A model generated the notes under the pieces. It worked only from the letters and a program-made list of their open reading frames with translations, was not told where the DNA came from and ran no database searches. Positions 16,379 through 25,033 of a DNA stretch of 64,000 nt are shown in pieces (position 1 is the stretch's first letter; every line of letters begins with the position of its first letter). Both the position numbers and the translations under genes were made by a program. Source of the DNA: CAYFWF01 sp964346815 (GTDB taxonomy: Bacteria > Acidobacteriota > Aminicenantia > Aminicenantales > Aminicenantaceae); NCBI GenBank assembly GCA_964346815.1, contig CAYFWF010000068.1:254388-318387 (forward strand), written 5' to 3'.

Positions 16379-17779
16379 ATGGACAAAAGATTCGACATGG
16401 CAGTGATAGGGGGAGGGCCTGGTGGATATGTTGCGGCTCTAAGAGGCGCCCAGCTCGGAAAAAAAGTCGTGCTTTTCGAAAAGGAAGCTGTTGGAGGGAC
16501 GTGCATGAATTGGGGCTGCATCCCGGCTAAATTTCTGCTGCATGAAACCAGGGTATTCAAAGAGGCCAAAGAGAACAAGCATATTGATGGTCCCTTAGAT
16601 TCCTTGAAATGCAATTGGGAAAGAGTCCAAAGGCAGAGAATGGAAATTGTCGAACGATTTGTCAGAGGCATCGAGTTCCTGTTGAAAAAAAATGGCGTTC
16701 AGGTTGTCAAGAAAGAAGCAGAGCTTTCGGATGAAAAAAAAGTCGAGATAAATTCAGATGGAGAAAGACAAACCTTTGTGGCCGAAAAAGTCATCTTAGC
16801 TACAGGGTCGAGGCCTTCGGAACTTCCTTTTATTAGCCCGAATGGGAAGGAAATCATAACCAGTCGGGAAGCCCTGAGTCTTGTTGAAATTCCAGATGAC
16901 ATGATTGTCATCGGAGCTGGAGCCATAGGGCTCGAAATGGGAGTGATTTTCCAAAGAATGGGCTGTCAAGTCAGCGTTTTGGAGATATTACCCACTATCC
17001 TTCCCGGAAGTGATCAAGGAATGACCACTCGTCTGGAGAGAAGTCTCAAGCGTCAGGGCATGAAAATTTATACTCAGATGAAAATCCAAAAGCTCTCTCT
17101 CGAACAGAGAAGAATGACAGCTAGGGGCACCTGTTTAAAGGATAACAAGCCTTTTACCTTCAGTGCTCAGAAGGTCCTAATGGCTGTAGGACGGAAGCCA
17201 AATTCCGAAGTTTTCAGTGAGAGATTTCAAGGAATTGTTGATGAGAGGGGATTCGTTAAAGTGAACCCTTTTTTGGAAACGAATATTTCTGATGTCTTCG
17301 CCATCGGAGATTTAACGGGAGGAAAACTGCTGGCTCACAAGGCCTCTCACGAAGGGATCATAGCGGCTGAAAACTCTTGTGGACACAAGAGAGAAATAAG
17401 CTACGATGCTCTCCCCATGGCTGTTTATACGGAGCCGGAGTATGCTTCTGTAGGATTGACTCAAGAGGAGGCCATGGATAAAGGAATAAAGGTTCAAATA
17501 GGCGAATTTTCCCTCCAGGCGAATGGAAGGGCCCTCACGATGGGAAAGCCTGAAGGAATGGCCAAGATCATTGCCGATGAAAAGGATCGAATCATCGGAG
17601 CTCATCTGTTAGCTCCCAACGCGAGTGAACTTCTCGCAGAGCTCACATTATGCATAGCTAAAAGAATGTCTCTTCAGGAGGTTTCTTCGCTCTATCACAT
17701 CCATCCCACATTGTCTGAAGCGGTGATGGAAGCGGCTCTCAAAGCAAAGGGGGAGGCTCTTCATGTTTTGAATAGCTGA
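16379..17779 (+). CDS. lpdA: Dihydrolipoyl dehydrogenase (E3)
   Basis: A 466-residue FAD flavoprotein that reoxidises protein-bound dihydrolipoamide with NAD+. The FAD motif GGGPGGYVAALRGAQLG is near residue 12, the redox pair is in GGTCMNWGCIPAKFL, the NAD motif is GAGAIGLEMG, and the late FAD signature is VFAIGDLTGG. The C-terminal catalytic pair is in HIHPTLSEAV. Length matches the family. No E1, E2 or glycine-cleavage genes are adjacent, so the complex it serves cannot be told. It is convergent with the sulfatase-fold gene, with 20 bases between stops. Confidence 0.94.
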   Translation: MDKRFDMAVIGGGPGGYVAALRGAQLGKKVVLFEKEAVGGTCMNWGCIPAKFLLHETRVFKEAKENKHIDGPLDSLKCNWERVQRQRMEIVERFVRGIEFLLKKNGVQVVKKEAELSDEKKVEINSDGERQTFVAEKVILATGSRPSELPFISPNGKEIITSREALSLVEIPDDMIVIGAGAIGLEMGVIFQRMGCQVSVLEILPTILPGSDQGMTTRLERSLKRQGMKIYTQMKIQKLSLEQRRMTARGTCLKDNKPFTFSAQKVLMAVGRKPNSEVFSERFQGIVDERGFVKVNPFLETNISDVFAIGDLTGGKLLAHKASHEGIIAAENSCGHKREISYDALPMAVYTEPEYASVGLTQEEAMDKGIKVQIGEFSLQANGRALTMGKPEGMAKIIADEKDRIIGAHLLAPNASELLAELTLCIAKRMSLQEVSSLYHIHPTLSEAVMEAALKAKGEALHVLNS

Positions 17780-17799
17780 GGATGAGGAGCAAGAATGTC

Positions 17800-20472
17800 T
17801 CAATTGATATAACCCAGAGCCTTCAGCCTTTCCCTGAGGCTCTGGTCCAGAGTGACCTCCTCTTGACGTTTTCTCTGCTGGTCTGCTTTTTGGCTCAAGT
17901 CCTCGATTTTTTGGAGAAGGTCAAAACAGAGATCTCTATAAGTGATGTGAAAAGCCAGGTTTTTTGTCTCGTTTGGGTCCGTTTCTGTATCGTAGAGCTC
18001 AATTTGGGAGCCGTTGAAATCTCGGCTGATTCGCTCTATATACGGAGAGACGATCCTTCGATTGAGGATGAGTTTGAAATGGTCCTTATTGACTGCTATG
18101 ACCGTGGGAGCGAAATCAAATTCTCTCAAGGCCAAATCGCAGATATAAGATCTCTGTTTTTTTTCTTTTCCTTTCACAATTGGCAGGAGGGATCGTCCAT
18201 CGAACATTTTTGAAGAGGCCTTGATCTCCAAAAAATGGAGGACGGTCGGCAGGATGTCGGTGATGCGGGCAATGTTTTCGACATGTAAACCCCTGTATTG
18301 CTGCCCGGGAAATTTGATGATCAAGGGAATCTTTATACTCTCATTGTAGATACTGTGATCGTGAAGCCATGCTTTATGATCGTAAAACTCTTCACCATGG
18401 TCGCTGGTAAGGATAATCAATGACTTTTCGTAGAGTCCGAGCGTTCTCAGCTTGTTCAGAATAGGCTGGACAAAGGCCACATCCGTGTATTTGATCTCTC
18501 CGTCGTACAGATCGATGATATTTTGCATTTCATCTTGAGAAAAATGAGTATCGAACCGGCCTTTTCCCTCAAAAAGGGTTTCCATTTTAACCTGCTTCCA
18601 CTTTGAGTTTTTATCTAAAAATTCTTTTCCTACAGGAGAGAGATTTGCATAGGGATCGTGAGGCTGGTAGGTGTGGAGAAAAAGAAAAAAATCTTTACTC
18701 CTGTTCTTTTCAATCCAATCCGAAGCCATTTCCCCCAAACGCTCGGCTTCGTCAAGACGAATAGCCAGGTCGCCGTAAAGCTTGATTTCTTGATAAGAGT
18801 CGAATCCCTTAGAAAATCCATACGTTTCGCTTAGATATCCTCCGCCAGTAAAAGCTGCACAGACATATTGTTCCCTGCGGAGAATATCTGCCAGAGTTGT
18901 CGTTTCTCTGTTCATTTTCTGAAGAGGAAAATACACTTGATGATGAAGGCAGTCCAGAGATGTCAGCATGGAGACATGGGCCGGAAGCGTCCATGATGTC
19001 GAGCTGTAAATATTTCTGAAGAGAACTCCGTCGGATGCTAAACTGTCGATTCCAGGGCTGACCTCTCTCGGATATCCATAACAGCTGAGATGATCGGGTC
19101 TAACCGTATCCAAAGAAATCAGGATGATATTCGGGCGTTTCGTTTCCGAACTTTGATAGATCAGTGGATTCACCCAGACCGGAACGATCGGAGGGGTGAT
19201 TTTCTCGAAGTCCTCTGGATGAGTTTCTGAAGTTAGGAAAGCAAGCTGCACTTTGCTTCCAGCATAAGGCTTCAAGTCGATCTTCTTATAGATGATATTC
19301 CTATTGCTCTCCCAGACGATTGTCTCCTTTAGAAGGGTTGTCTCGTTGGCAGATGTGGTGAGAATGATCTGGAATTGAACAGGAATTTCCGAGGCTCTCC
19401 TATGGAATTCGTTCAGAATACCATACCCGACTTCAAGAACTGCATCTGGGGGAATTTTAATATCCATACGGAATTCACTTTCAGGGAGAGCCATCAATGA
19501 ATTCAAGGCGTATTCATCGAAGGGTATCTTCTTTTTCAAAGAATACGGATTGTTTTCTGTTCCGGCATCATACAGGGGAAATTTATTCTTGAGGCCGTAA
19601 TAATAATTGACGGTCGAGGGCACGGCTTTTTCATTTTTTTCGGGAAGAGCCGCAGAAGTATAGTATTGAAAGAGAAATGTATCCCCAGGTGCTTCTTGGC
19701 TTTTCCCTCGTGGTTTGGAGAGGAGCAAGATGTCAGAAGAACTGGCAATTTTCACCATACCGAGTACGACGGGATCGGTGATATCAGATGTATCGCTGTT
19801 TTCATCAAACTTCATTTCAACGGTATATCTGCCCAACTTTGTTTTCTGCCTGATCCTGAACCACTTTTTCCGAGTGATGACTAACTCTTTCTGGACAGAG
19901 TCGTTGAATGTTATGATCAATCGTGGTCTGAATTTTTCCCAGCTTGGATTTGCCACATACAGATCGATGATGACTTCTCCGTCTGGAAAGAGTTTTTCGA
20001 AGCGAAAAGGATTTTCTTGATTGAGGGGGATGCCGCGTCTTTTATTATCATATCCTTCGAATCTTCTCAGATCCAGAGTTTCTTCGGTTGAAATCCATCT
20101 CCACCCTGTTTTTTTCTTCGAAGAAGCGCTGAGATACTCGATTTCCCTGCCATTCTTGAGCAGTTTTATCGCTTCCGGGGACTCAGATTCATGATTCCCC
20201 AGAATAGAACAGCGGCTTGAAAAACCCCAAATCTCTTGATCCTGATCAGATAGCTCAGGAATGTATTTCCATTCTCCGGTGATGTCTTCCTCGATAAAGT
20301 TGAACCGCTGGATAATATCTTTGAGTGGCGATTCGATGATATTCTTCGAGGAAAGAGTGTCTATTATCCGGATCATTCGATCGTCTTTTTCTTCCAGAAT
20401 ACTGCAGGAAATTAAACCGAGCAGGATCGACAAAAGAAAGAGATGAGTGATTTTTTTCGTGGTTCCTGGCAT
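17800..20472 (-). CDS. Sulfatase-fold (alkaline phosphatase superfamily) lipoprotein with threonine nucleophile
   Basis: An 890-residue lipoprotein. The start at 20472 gives MPGTTKKITHLFLLSILLGLISC with a lipobox Cys at residue 23; a longer frame to 20601 lacks a signal. Residues 24-440 are an uncharacterised, probably beta-rich region. The sulfatase domain starts at RPNIILISLDTVRPDH (metal Asp455) and continues to HDHSIYNESIKIPLIIKFPG and the C-terminus. At the catalytic position, where classic sulfatases have C/S-x-P-x-R, it has T-L-P-A-H (Thr495). Threonine is typical of phosphoglycerol- or phosphoethanolamine-transferase relatives and cannot be made into formylglycine. A phosphodiester or transferase role is therefore at least as likely as a sulfatase. 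Confidence 0.85.
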   Translation of the reverse strand: MPGTTKKITHLFLLSILLGLISCSILEEKDDRMIRIIDTLSSKNIIESPLKDIIQRFNFIEEDITGEWKYIPELSDQDQEIWGFSSRCSILGNHESESPEAIKLLKNGREIEYLSASSKKKTGWRWISTEETLDLRRFEGYDNKRRGIPLNQENPFRFEKLFPDGEVIIDLYVANPSWEKFRPRLIITFNDSVQKELVITRKKWFRIRQKTKLGRYTVEMKFDENSDTSDITDPVVLGMVKIASSSDILLLSKPRGKSQEAPGDTFLFQYYTSAALPEKNEKAVPSTVNYYYGLKNKFPLYDAGTENNPYSLKKKIPFDEYALNSLMALPESEFRMDIKIPPDAVLEVGYGILNEFHRRASEIPVQFQIILTTSANETTLLKETIVWESNRNIIYKKIDLKPYAGSKVQLAFLTSETHPEDFEKITPPIVPVWVNPLIYQSSETKRPNIILISLDTVRPDHLSCYGYPREVSPGIDSLASDGVLFRNIYSSTSWTLPAHVSMLTSLDCLHHQVYFPLQKMNRETTTLADILRREQYVCAAFTGGGYLSETYGFSKGFDSYQEIKLYGDLAIRLDEAERLGEMASDWIEKNRSKDFFLFLHTYQPHDPYANLSPVGKEFLDKNSKWKQVKMETLFEGKGRFDTHFSQDEMQNIIDLYDGEIKYTDVAFVQPILNKLRTLGLYEKSLIILTSDHGEEFYDHKAWLHDHSIYNESIKIPLIIKFPGQQYRGLHVENIARITDILPTVLHFLEIKASSKMFDGRSLLPIVKGKEKKQRSYICDLALREFDFAPTVIAVNKDHFKLILNRRIVSPYIERISRDFNGSQIELYDTETDPNETKNLAFHITYRDLCFDLLQKIEDLSQKADQQRKRQEEVTLDQSLRERLKALGYIN

Positions 20473-20594
20473 TGTTTTTATAACTAAATAGAGTGCTTCT
20501 CTCCTTGATGATAGGCTGGAATCAGACCTACATTCCTGGGGTGAGATATTCGCAAACATCATTATGAAAGAATCAAAAAAATTTGTCAAAAATG

Positions 20595-20639
20595 TTTGCA
20601 TCTTTTAATTCTTTTTTATAAAATCTATGCCTTTATAAT
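20595..20639 (+). promoter_or_regulatory. Candidate promoter(s) of the nuo operon
   Basis: TTTGCA at 20595-20600, a 16-base spacer and TATAAA at 20617-20622 is one candidate. A perfect TATAAT at 20634-20639 lies only six bases before the nuoA ATG but has no good -35 box. No ribosome site precedes nuoA, so a very short leader or leaderless mRNA is possible. Confidence 0.35.
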
Positions 20640-20645
20640 AAACAC

Positions 20646-20993
20646 ATGATCGAACTCTTCTTGGTTTTTGCTGTCTTTGGAATCCTGGGAGTCGTATTGG
20701 TGCTGCTCAATAAGTTCCTGGGACCCGTAAGATCAAATCCCACCAAGGAAACTCAGTTTGAGTGCGGGAGTCCTTATTTACAAGAGGGCATCAACCCATT
20801 TCCGGTGAAATATTACCTCGTCGCATTTCTTTTTCTGTTGTTCGATATCGAAGTTGTTTTCTTTTTTCCCTGGGCATTGATATTCAAGGAGATGGGACTG
20901 ACAGCTCTGATTGTCATGTTTGCTTATATTCTCATCCTTCTTTGCGGTTTCATTTATGCATGGAAAAAAGGGGCTTTCCAGTGGGAACGTTGA
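20646..20993 (+). CDS. nuoA: NADH-quinone oxidoreductase subunit A
   Basis: A 115-residue membrane subunit of complex I with three helices. It has the family signature FECGSPYLQEGINPFPVKYYLVAFLFLLFDIEVVFFFPWA, including the loop Cys and the acidic residues of the second helix. It is the first gene of a nine-gene nuo cluster transcribed away from the sulfatase-fold gene. No Shine-Dalgarno is visible ahead of the ATG. Confidence 0.95.
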   Translation: MIELFLVFAVFGILGVVLVLLNKFLGPVRSNPTKETQFECGSPYLQEGINPFPVKYYLVAFLFLLFDIEVVFFFPWALIFKEMGLTALIVMFAYILILLCGFIYAWKKGAFQWER

Positions 20994-21024
20994 CTTTTTT
21001 TAGGCTGAATAGAGAAAAAACATC

Positions 21025-21501
21025 ATGAAAGGCGGATTTATAACCACCACACTCAATTCCATGCTGGGATGGGGAAGGAAGTTTTCCTTGTTCCAGTACC
21101 CGTTCATTACGGCCTGTTGTGGTATGGAATACATGTCTGTAGCCTGTGCTCACTATGATCTGGACAGATTTGGAATGGGGTGGACAAGATTTACCCCCAG
21201 ACAAGCCGATATGCTGCTGGTAGTAGGTACGATCACTCATAAAGAAGCCCCGGTGCTTAAGACCGTTTATGACCAGATGACAGAACCCAAATGGGTTGTG
21301 GCATTCGGAGCCTGTGCTGTGAGCGGAGGCATTTATGACAATTATGCAGTGGTCCAGGGAATAGACCGCATCATCCCTGTGGATGTGTATATACCTGGAT
21401 GTCCTCCCCGGCCAGAAACCATCCTCAATGCATTGATCAAACTGCAGGAGAAAATCCAGAAAGAAGGGCATGAATGGAGATGGCAAAGGAAAAAATTCTA
21501 G
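21025..21501 (+). CDS. nuoB: NADH-quinone oxidoreductase subunit B
   Basis: A 158-residue subunit carrying cluster N2 beside the quinone site. It has the tandem cysteines of ITACCGMEYMS, a third Cys in FGACAVSGG and a fourth in YIPGCPPRPE, the canonical N2 ligands. Length is typical. Its end overlaps the nuoC start by 28 bases. Confidence 0.96.
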   Translation: MKGGFITTTLNSMLGWGRKFSLFQYPFITACCGMEYMSVACAHYDLDRFGMGWTRFTPRQADMLLVVGTITHKEAPVLKTVYDQMTEPKWVVAFGACAVSGGIYDNYAVVQGIDRIIPVDVYIPGCPPRPETILNALIKLQEKIQKEGHEWRWQRKKF

Positions 21502-21959
21502 AAGACCTCAACTTGAGATTCGCCGACAGTATCATAAGCGTAACAGTCCAGTTCGGCGACGAAATCATTCTTTTCAAAAAAGAGGCTCTTCTGGATATGG
21601 TTAAATTCCTGATCGAGGAACCATACAACTTCACCATGCTTCTGGACCTCACCTGCGTCGATTATGAGGGAGAAAAAGAACGTTTCGAAGTGGTCTATCA
21701 TCTTTTCTCCTTGAACAACAAACTGCGCTTGAGATTGAAGACCCGGTTGAGCGAGTCTGATGTGGAAATAGACTCTCTTACCTCCGTATTTCAGAATGCC
21801 AACTGGCTGGAAAGAGAGGCCTATGATATGTTCGGCGTCCATTTCAAAGGACATCCCTACCTGAGAAGGCTGTTCATGTACGAGGGGTTTGAGGGGCATC
21901 CTCTACGAAAGGATTACCCCTTACGCAGACAACAGCCGAGGATTCGTTTAAAAAAGTAA
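21474..21959 (+). CDS. nuoC: NADH-quinone oxidoreductase subunit C (30 kDa)
   Basis: A 161-residue peripheral-arm subunit with the signature NWLEREAYDMFGVHFKGHPYLRRLFMYEGFEGHPLRKDYPL. The ATG at 21474 has AAGAAGG upstream; the next ATG (21480) is too close to GGAG. It overlaps the end of nuoB. It is a separate gene here, not fused to nuoD. The short C-terminal tail is basic. Confidence 0.95.
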   Translation: MEMAKEKILEDLNLRFADSIISVTVQFGDEIILFKKEALLDMVKFLIEEPYNFTMLLDLTCVDYEGEKERFEVVYHLFSLNNKLRLRLKTRLSESDVEIDSLTSVFQNANWLEREAYDMFGVHFKGHPYLRRLFMYEGFEGHPLRKDYPLRRQQPRIRLKK

Positions 21960-21960
21960 G

Positions 21961-23289
21961 ATGAAGTACAGGATTCAACAAGAAGCCCGAGAAGGGACCA
22001 TGCTTCTGAACATGGGCCCCTCCCATCCGGCCATGCACGGCACCACCAGGATTATGCTGGAGCTGGATGGAGAGAAGATCGTTAATTGTGAATTGGAGAT
22101 GGGTTATTTGCACAGAGGGTTTGAGAAGATCTGCGAAAACAAATCCTATTTCAATCTTTTGATATATACAGACAGATTGAATTATGTATCTCCTTTGATA
22201 AACAACACAGGCTATGTCATGACCATGGAAAAGATGCTGGGGATAGATGTCCCAGAACGCGCCCAATACATTCGGGTCATCATGTGCGAATTCTCGAGGG
22301 TGTGTGATCATCTTACGGCATTGGCTGCCATGTGTATGGAGTGCGGGGCATTCACGGTGTTTTTGTACATGATGAAAGCTCGAGAGTATATCTGGGACCT
22401 TATGGAACAGACAACCGGAGCCCGTATGACGACTTCCTATATTCGGATCGGAGGAGTGAGATCAGACTTTCCATCCGATTGGAAAGAGACCACTCAAAAA
22501 GCCATCGAGGAAACGAGAAAAGTCTTGAAAGATTGCCATGGCTTAATCAGCAAAAACAAGATTTTTCTCAACCGAACCAGAGATGTGGCAGTCATATCGC
22601 CTGAAACCGCCATCAACTACGGATGGACAGGTCCCTGCCTCCGGTCAACAGGCGTTTATTATGACGTCCGTAAGACATTCCCTTACCTCGTTTATGATCA
22701 ACTGGATTTTGAAGTTCCTTTAGGGGAAAAAGGAGATAACTTTGACCGGTACATGGTCCGGATGCTGGAAATGGAGCAGAGTTTGAGGATGGTGGAGCAG
22801 TGCATGAGAAAGATTCCTAAATCTTCTTCATCTTCTCATTTGATGGCTTCAGGCATGGAACCAGCAGAAGCGATCAAGTCTTCCAGAACAAAAAAGCCCC
22901 AGGGAAGGATTGAGCTTTCTCCTAATCTCGAAGGGGCTGAGAAGGATATATATCCAGGCATCCTTTCAGGCAAAGGATGTATCATCCCTCCTAAAGAAGA
23001 TACCTATACTACAATCGAAGGCCTGATCCGTCATTTTAAATTCTTCATGAGAGGTCATGGAATCCGGCCTCCAAAAGGAGAGGTGTATTTCTCGGTTGAA
23101 GGCGGAAGCGGAGAGCTGGGATTTTATATCGTTTCCGACGGTACGGATAAGCCTTACCGTCTCCACTTGCGCGCTCCGTGCTTCCACATCGTCTCCTCGC
23201 TCGAAGACATTATCCGCGGTCACTACGTGGCGGATGTGATTCCCACTTTTGGATCGATGAATATGATCGGCGGAGAATTAGACAGATGA
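21961..23289 (+). CDS. nuoD: NADH-quinone oxidoreductase subunit D (49 kDa)
   Basis: A 442-residue subunit of the quinone pocket. It has LNMGPSHPAMHGTTR, the conserved EMGYLHRGFEKICENK, RLNYVSPL, and the ending RAPCFHIVSSLEDIIRGHYVADVIPTFGSMNMIGGELDR. The region around residues 285-330 (PKSSSSSHLMASGMEPAEAIKSS...) is longer than in common NuoD sequences and looks like a lineage-specific insertion. One base separates it from nuoC, and it overlaps nuoE as ATGA. Confidence 0.96.
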   Translation: MKYRIQQEAREGTMLLNMGPSHPAMHGTTRIMLELDGEKIVNCELEMGYLHRGFEKICENKSYFNLLIYTDRLNYVSPLINNTGYVMTMEKMLGIDVPERAQYIRVIMCEFSRVCDHLTALAAMCMECGAFTVFLYMMKAREYIWDLMEQTTGARMTTSYIRIGGVRSDFPSDWKETTQKAIEETRKVLKDCHGLISKNKIFLNRTRDVAVISPETAINYGWTGPCLRSTGVYYDVRKTFPYLVYDQLDFEVPLGEKGDNFDRYMVRMLEMEQSLRMVEQCMRKIPKSSSSSHLMASGMEPAEAIKSSRTKKPQGRIELSPNLEGAEKDIYPGILSGKGCIIPPKEDTYTTIEGLIRHFKFFMRGHGIRPPKGEVYFSVEGGSGELGFYIVSDGTDKPYRLHLRAPCFHIVSSLEDIIRGHYVADVIPTFGSMNMIGGELDR

Positions 23290-23759
23290 GTCCCGCGCTA
23301 ACAGAGAAAACCAGGAAAAAAATCGAAGAAATCGTGTCTCGCTATGCAAGAAAAGAGGCCGCTCTGCTCCCTGTTTTACATCTCGTTCAGAATGAAGTGG
23401 GCTTCATCTCCTCGCAGGAAGAAAAACAGGTGGCCGATCTTCTGAACATAAGGCCCATAAAAGTGAAAGAGGTGGTGACTTTTTACACCATGATCAACCA
23501 GGAGCCTGTGGGAAGATATCATATCCAGGTCTGTTCGAACATAAGCTGTTCCCTTCTAGGAGCTGAATCTCTTATAGACCATTTGAAAGCCAAGCTGGGG
23601 GTCGAAGTAGGGGAGACAACCCAGGATAAAAAATTCACCCTTTCCACAGTCGAATGTCTGGGTGCGTGCGAGCAGGCTCCTAACATGATGATCAATTTTG
23701 ACTATTACGGAAATTTAGACAAAGAAAAAATCGATGAAATCTTGGACAATCTAGAGTAG
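23286..23759 (+). CDS. nuoE: NADH-quinone oxidoreductase subunit E (24 kDa)
   Basis: A 157-residue thioredoxin-fold subunit with cluster N1a: ligands in CSNISC and CLGAC. The start is the ATG of the ATGA overlap with the nuoD stop; an open frame that begins at 23178 lies inside nuoD and is not used. Together with nuoF and nuoG it forms the NADH-oxidising module. Confidence 0.95.
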   Translation: MSPALTEKTRKKIEEIVSRYARKEAALLPVLHLVQNEVGFISSQEEKQVADLLNIRPIKVKEVVTFYTMINQEPVGRYHIQVCSNISCSLLGAESLIDHLKAKLGVEVGETTQDKKFTLSTVECLGACEQAPNMMINFDYYGNLDKEKIDEILDNLE

Positions 23760-23764
23760 AAAAA

Positions 23765-25012
23765 GTGGAAGAGAAAATATTAACTAAAAATTTCGGCCTC
23801 AAAAATTTGTTCAAGATCGACGTTTACCTCGAGAATAAAGGATATCAGGCAGTAAAAAAAGCCCTTGCGAAAATGAAACCGGATGAAATTTTGGAAGAGG
23901 TAAAAGCGGCTAACTTGAGAGGCAGGGGAGGAGCCGGCTTTCCCGCTGGTGTAAAATGGAGTTTCGTTCCCAAAGATGTCGATAAGCCCAAATATCTGTG
24001 TGTGAATGCGGATGAGGGAGAGCCAGGAACGTTCAAGGACCGTTACATCATGAGCCACAATCCCCATCTTCTCATCGAAGGCATCATCATCACCTCCTTT
24101 TGTGTTGGAATCAACACAGCGTACATTTATATCAGAGGAGAGTACGAAGCCGTTGCCCTCCGTCTAGAGAAAGCAATCTCTGAGGCGTATGAGAAAAATT
24201 TCCTCGGAAAAAATATATTAGACACCGGATTCGATCTGGATGTCTATGTTCACCGAGGAGCTGGAGCCTATATTTGCGGGGAAGAGACTGCCCTGCTCGA
24301 ATCTCTGGAAGGGAAAAGAGGCAATCCCCGTTTGAAACCCCCTTTTCCGGCTGCCATCGGTCTTTTTGAATGTCCTACCGTGATCAACAACGTCGAAACT
24401 CTCTCCAACATACCGTTTATCATTCTAAATGGAGCAGAACGGTTTTGTCAGGTGGGACTGCCAAAGGATGGAGGCACGCGAATTTTCGGTGTCAGCGGCA
24501 TGATTCAAAAGCCCGGGATCTATGAATTGCCGATGGGAACGAGCCTCAAAGATATTATCTTTCGATATGCAGGGGGGATGAAGGAAGGGAAGAAGCTGAA
24601 AGCCGTCGTTCCAGGGGGAATGTCCTCACCCATCCTCAAGGCAGATGAGGCCGATATCCCTATGGATTTTGATTCACTAGTAGAAGCAGAATCCATGCTC
24701 GGTTCGGCCGCAGTCATTGTCATCGATGAAGAAACATCCATGCTGGATGTTCTCGCGCTGGTGACAAAATTCTACTCTCATGAATCTTGCGGACAATGCA
24801 CCCCCTGTCGAATAGGGAATTCATGGATAAACAAAATTGTCAAAAGGATCATCGATGGCAGAGGAACCGCGGATGATTTGGATAAAATCGTTCAGCTAGC
24901 TAACAATATGTTAGGCAAAACCCTGTGTCCTTTAGGAGACGCAGCCGCTATGCCCATATTGTCCATCATCCAGAAATTTCGCGAGGAGCTCGAAACCTCC
25001 CTTAAAGACTGA
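23765..25012 (+). CDS. nuoF: NADH-quinone oxidoreductase subunit F (51 kDa, NADH/FMN site)
   Basis: A 415-residue subunit binding FMN, NADH and cluster N3. It has RGRGGAGFPAGVKWSFV, NADEGEPGTFKDR, the nucleotide loop GAGAYICGEETALLESLEG, and cluster ligands in ESCGQCTPCRIGN and TLCPLGD. The start is GTG at 23765, the only plausible start near the nuoE stop. It lacks the N-terminal thioredoxin domain and C-terminal ferredoxin of hydrogenase HoxF/HndC types, which supports a complex I assignment. Confidence 0.95.
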   Translation: MEEKILTKNFGLKNLFKIDVYLENKGYQAVKKALAKMKPDEILEEVKAANLRGRGGAGFPAGVKWSFVPKDVDKPKYLCVNADEGEPGTFKDRYIMSHNPHLLIEGIIITSFCVGINTAYIYIRGEYEAVALRLEKAISEAYEKNFLGKNILDTGFDLDVYVHRGAGAYICGEETALLESLEGKRGNPRLKPPFPAAIGLFECPTVINNVETLSNIPFIILNGAERFCQVGLPKDGGTRIFGVSGMIQKPGIYELPMGTSLKDIIFRYAGGMKEGKKLKAVVPGGMSSPILKADEADIPMDFDSLVEAESMLGSAAVIVIDEETSMLDVLALVTKFYSHESCGQCTPCRIGNSWINKIVKRIIDGRGTADDLDKIVQLANNMLGKTLCPLGDAAAMPILSIIQKFREELETSLKD

Positions 25013-25033
25013 AGGCAGGAGAGAACAGAGGCT

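Noticed and set aside
20515..20528. Minus-strand GG-N10-GC before the sulfatase-fold gene
   Set aside because: Apart from GG and GC, the bases do not match TGGCAC/TTGCA, so chance is the better explanation.
23178..23285. Upstream extension of nuoE
   Set aside because: It lies inside nuoD in another frame; the ATGA overlap gives the normal start.
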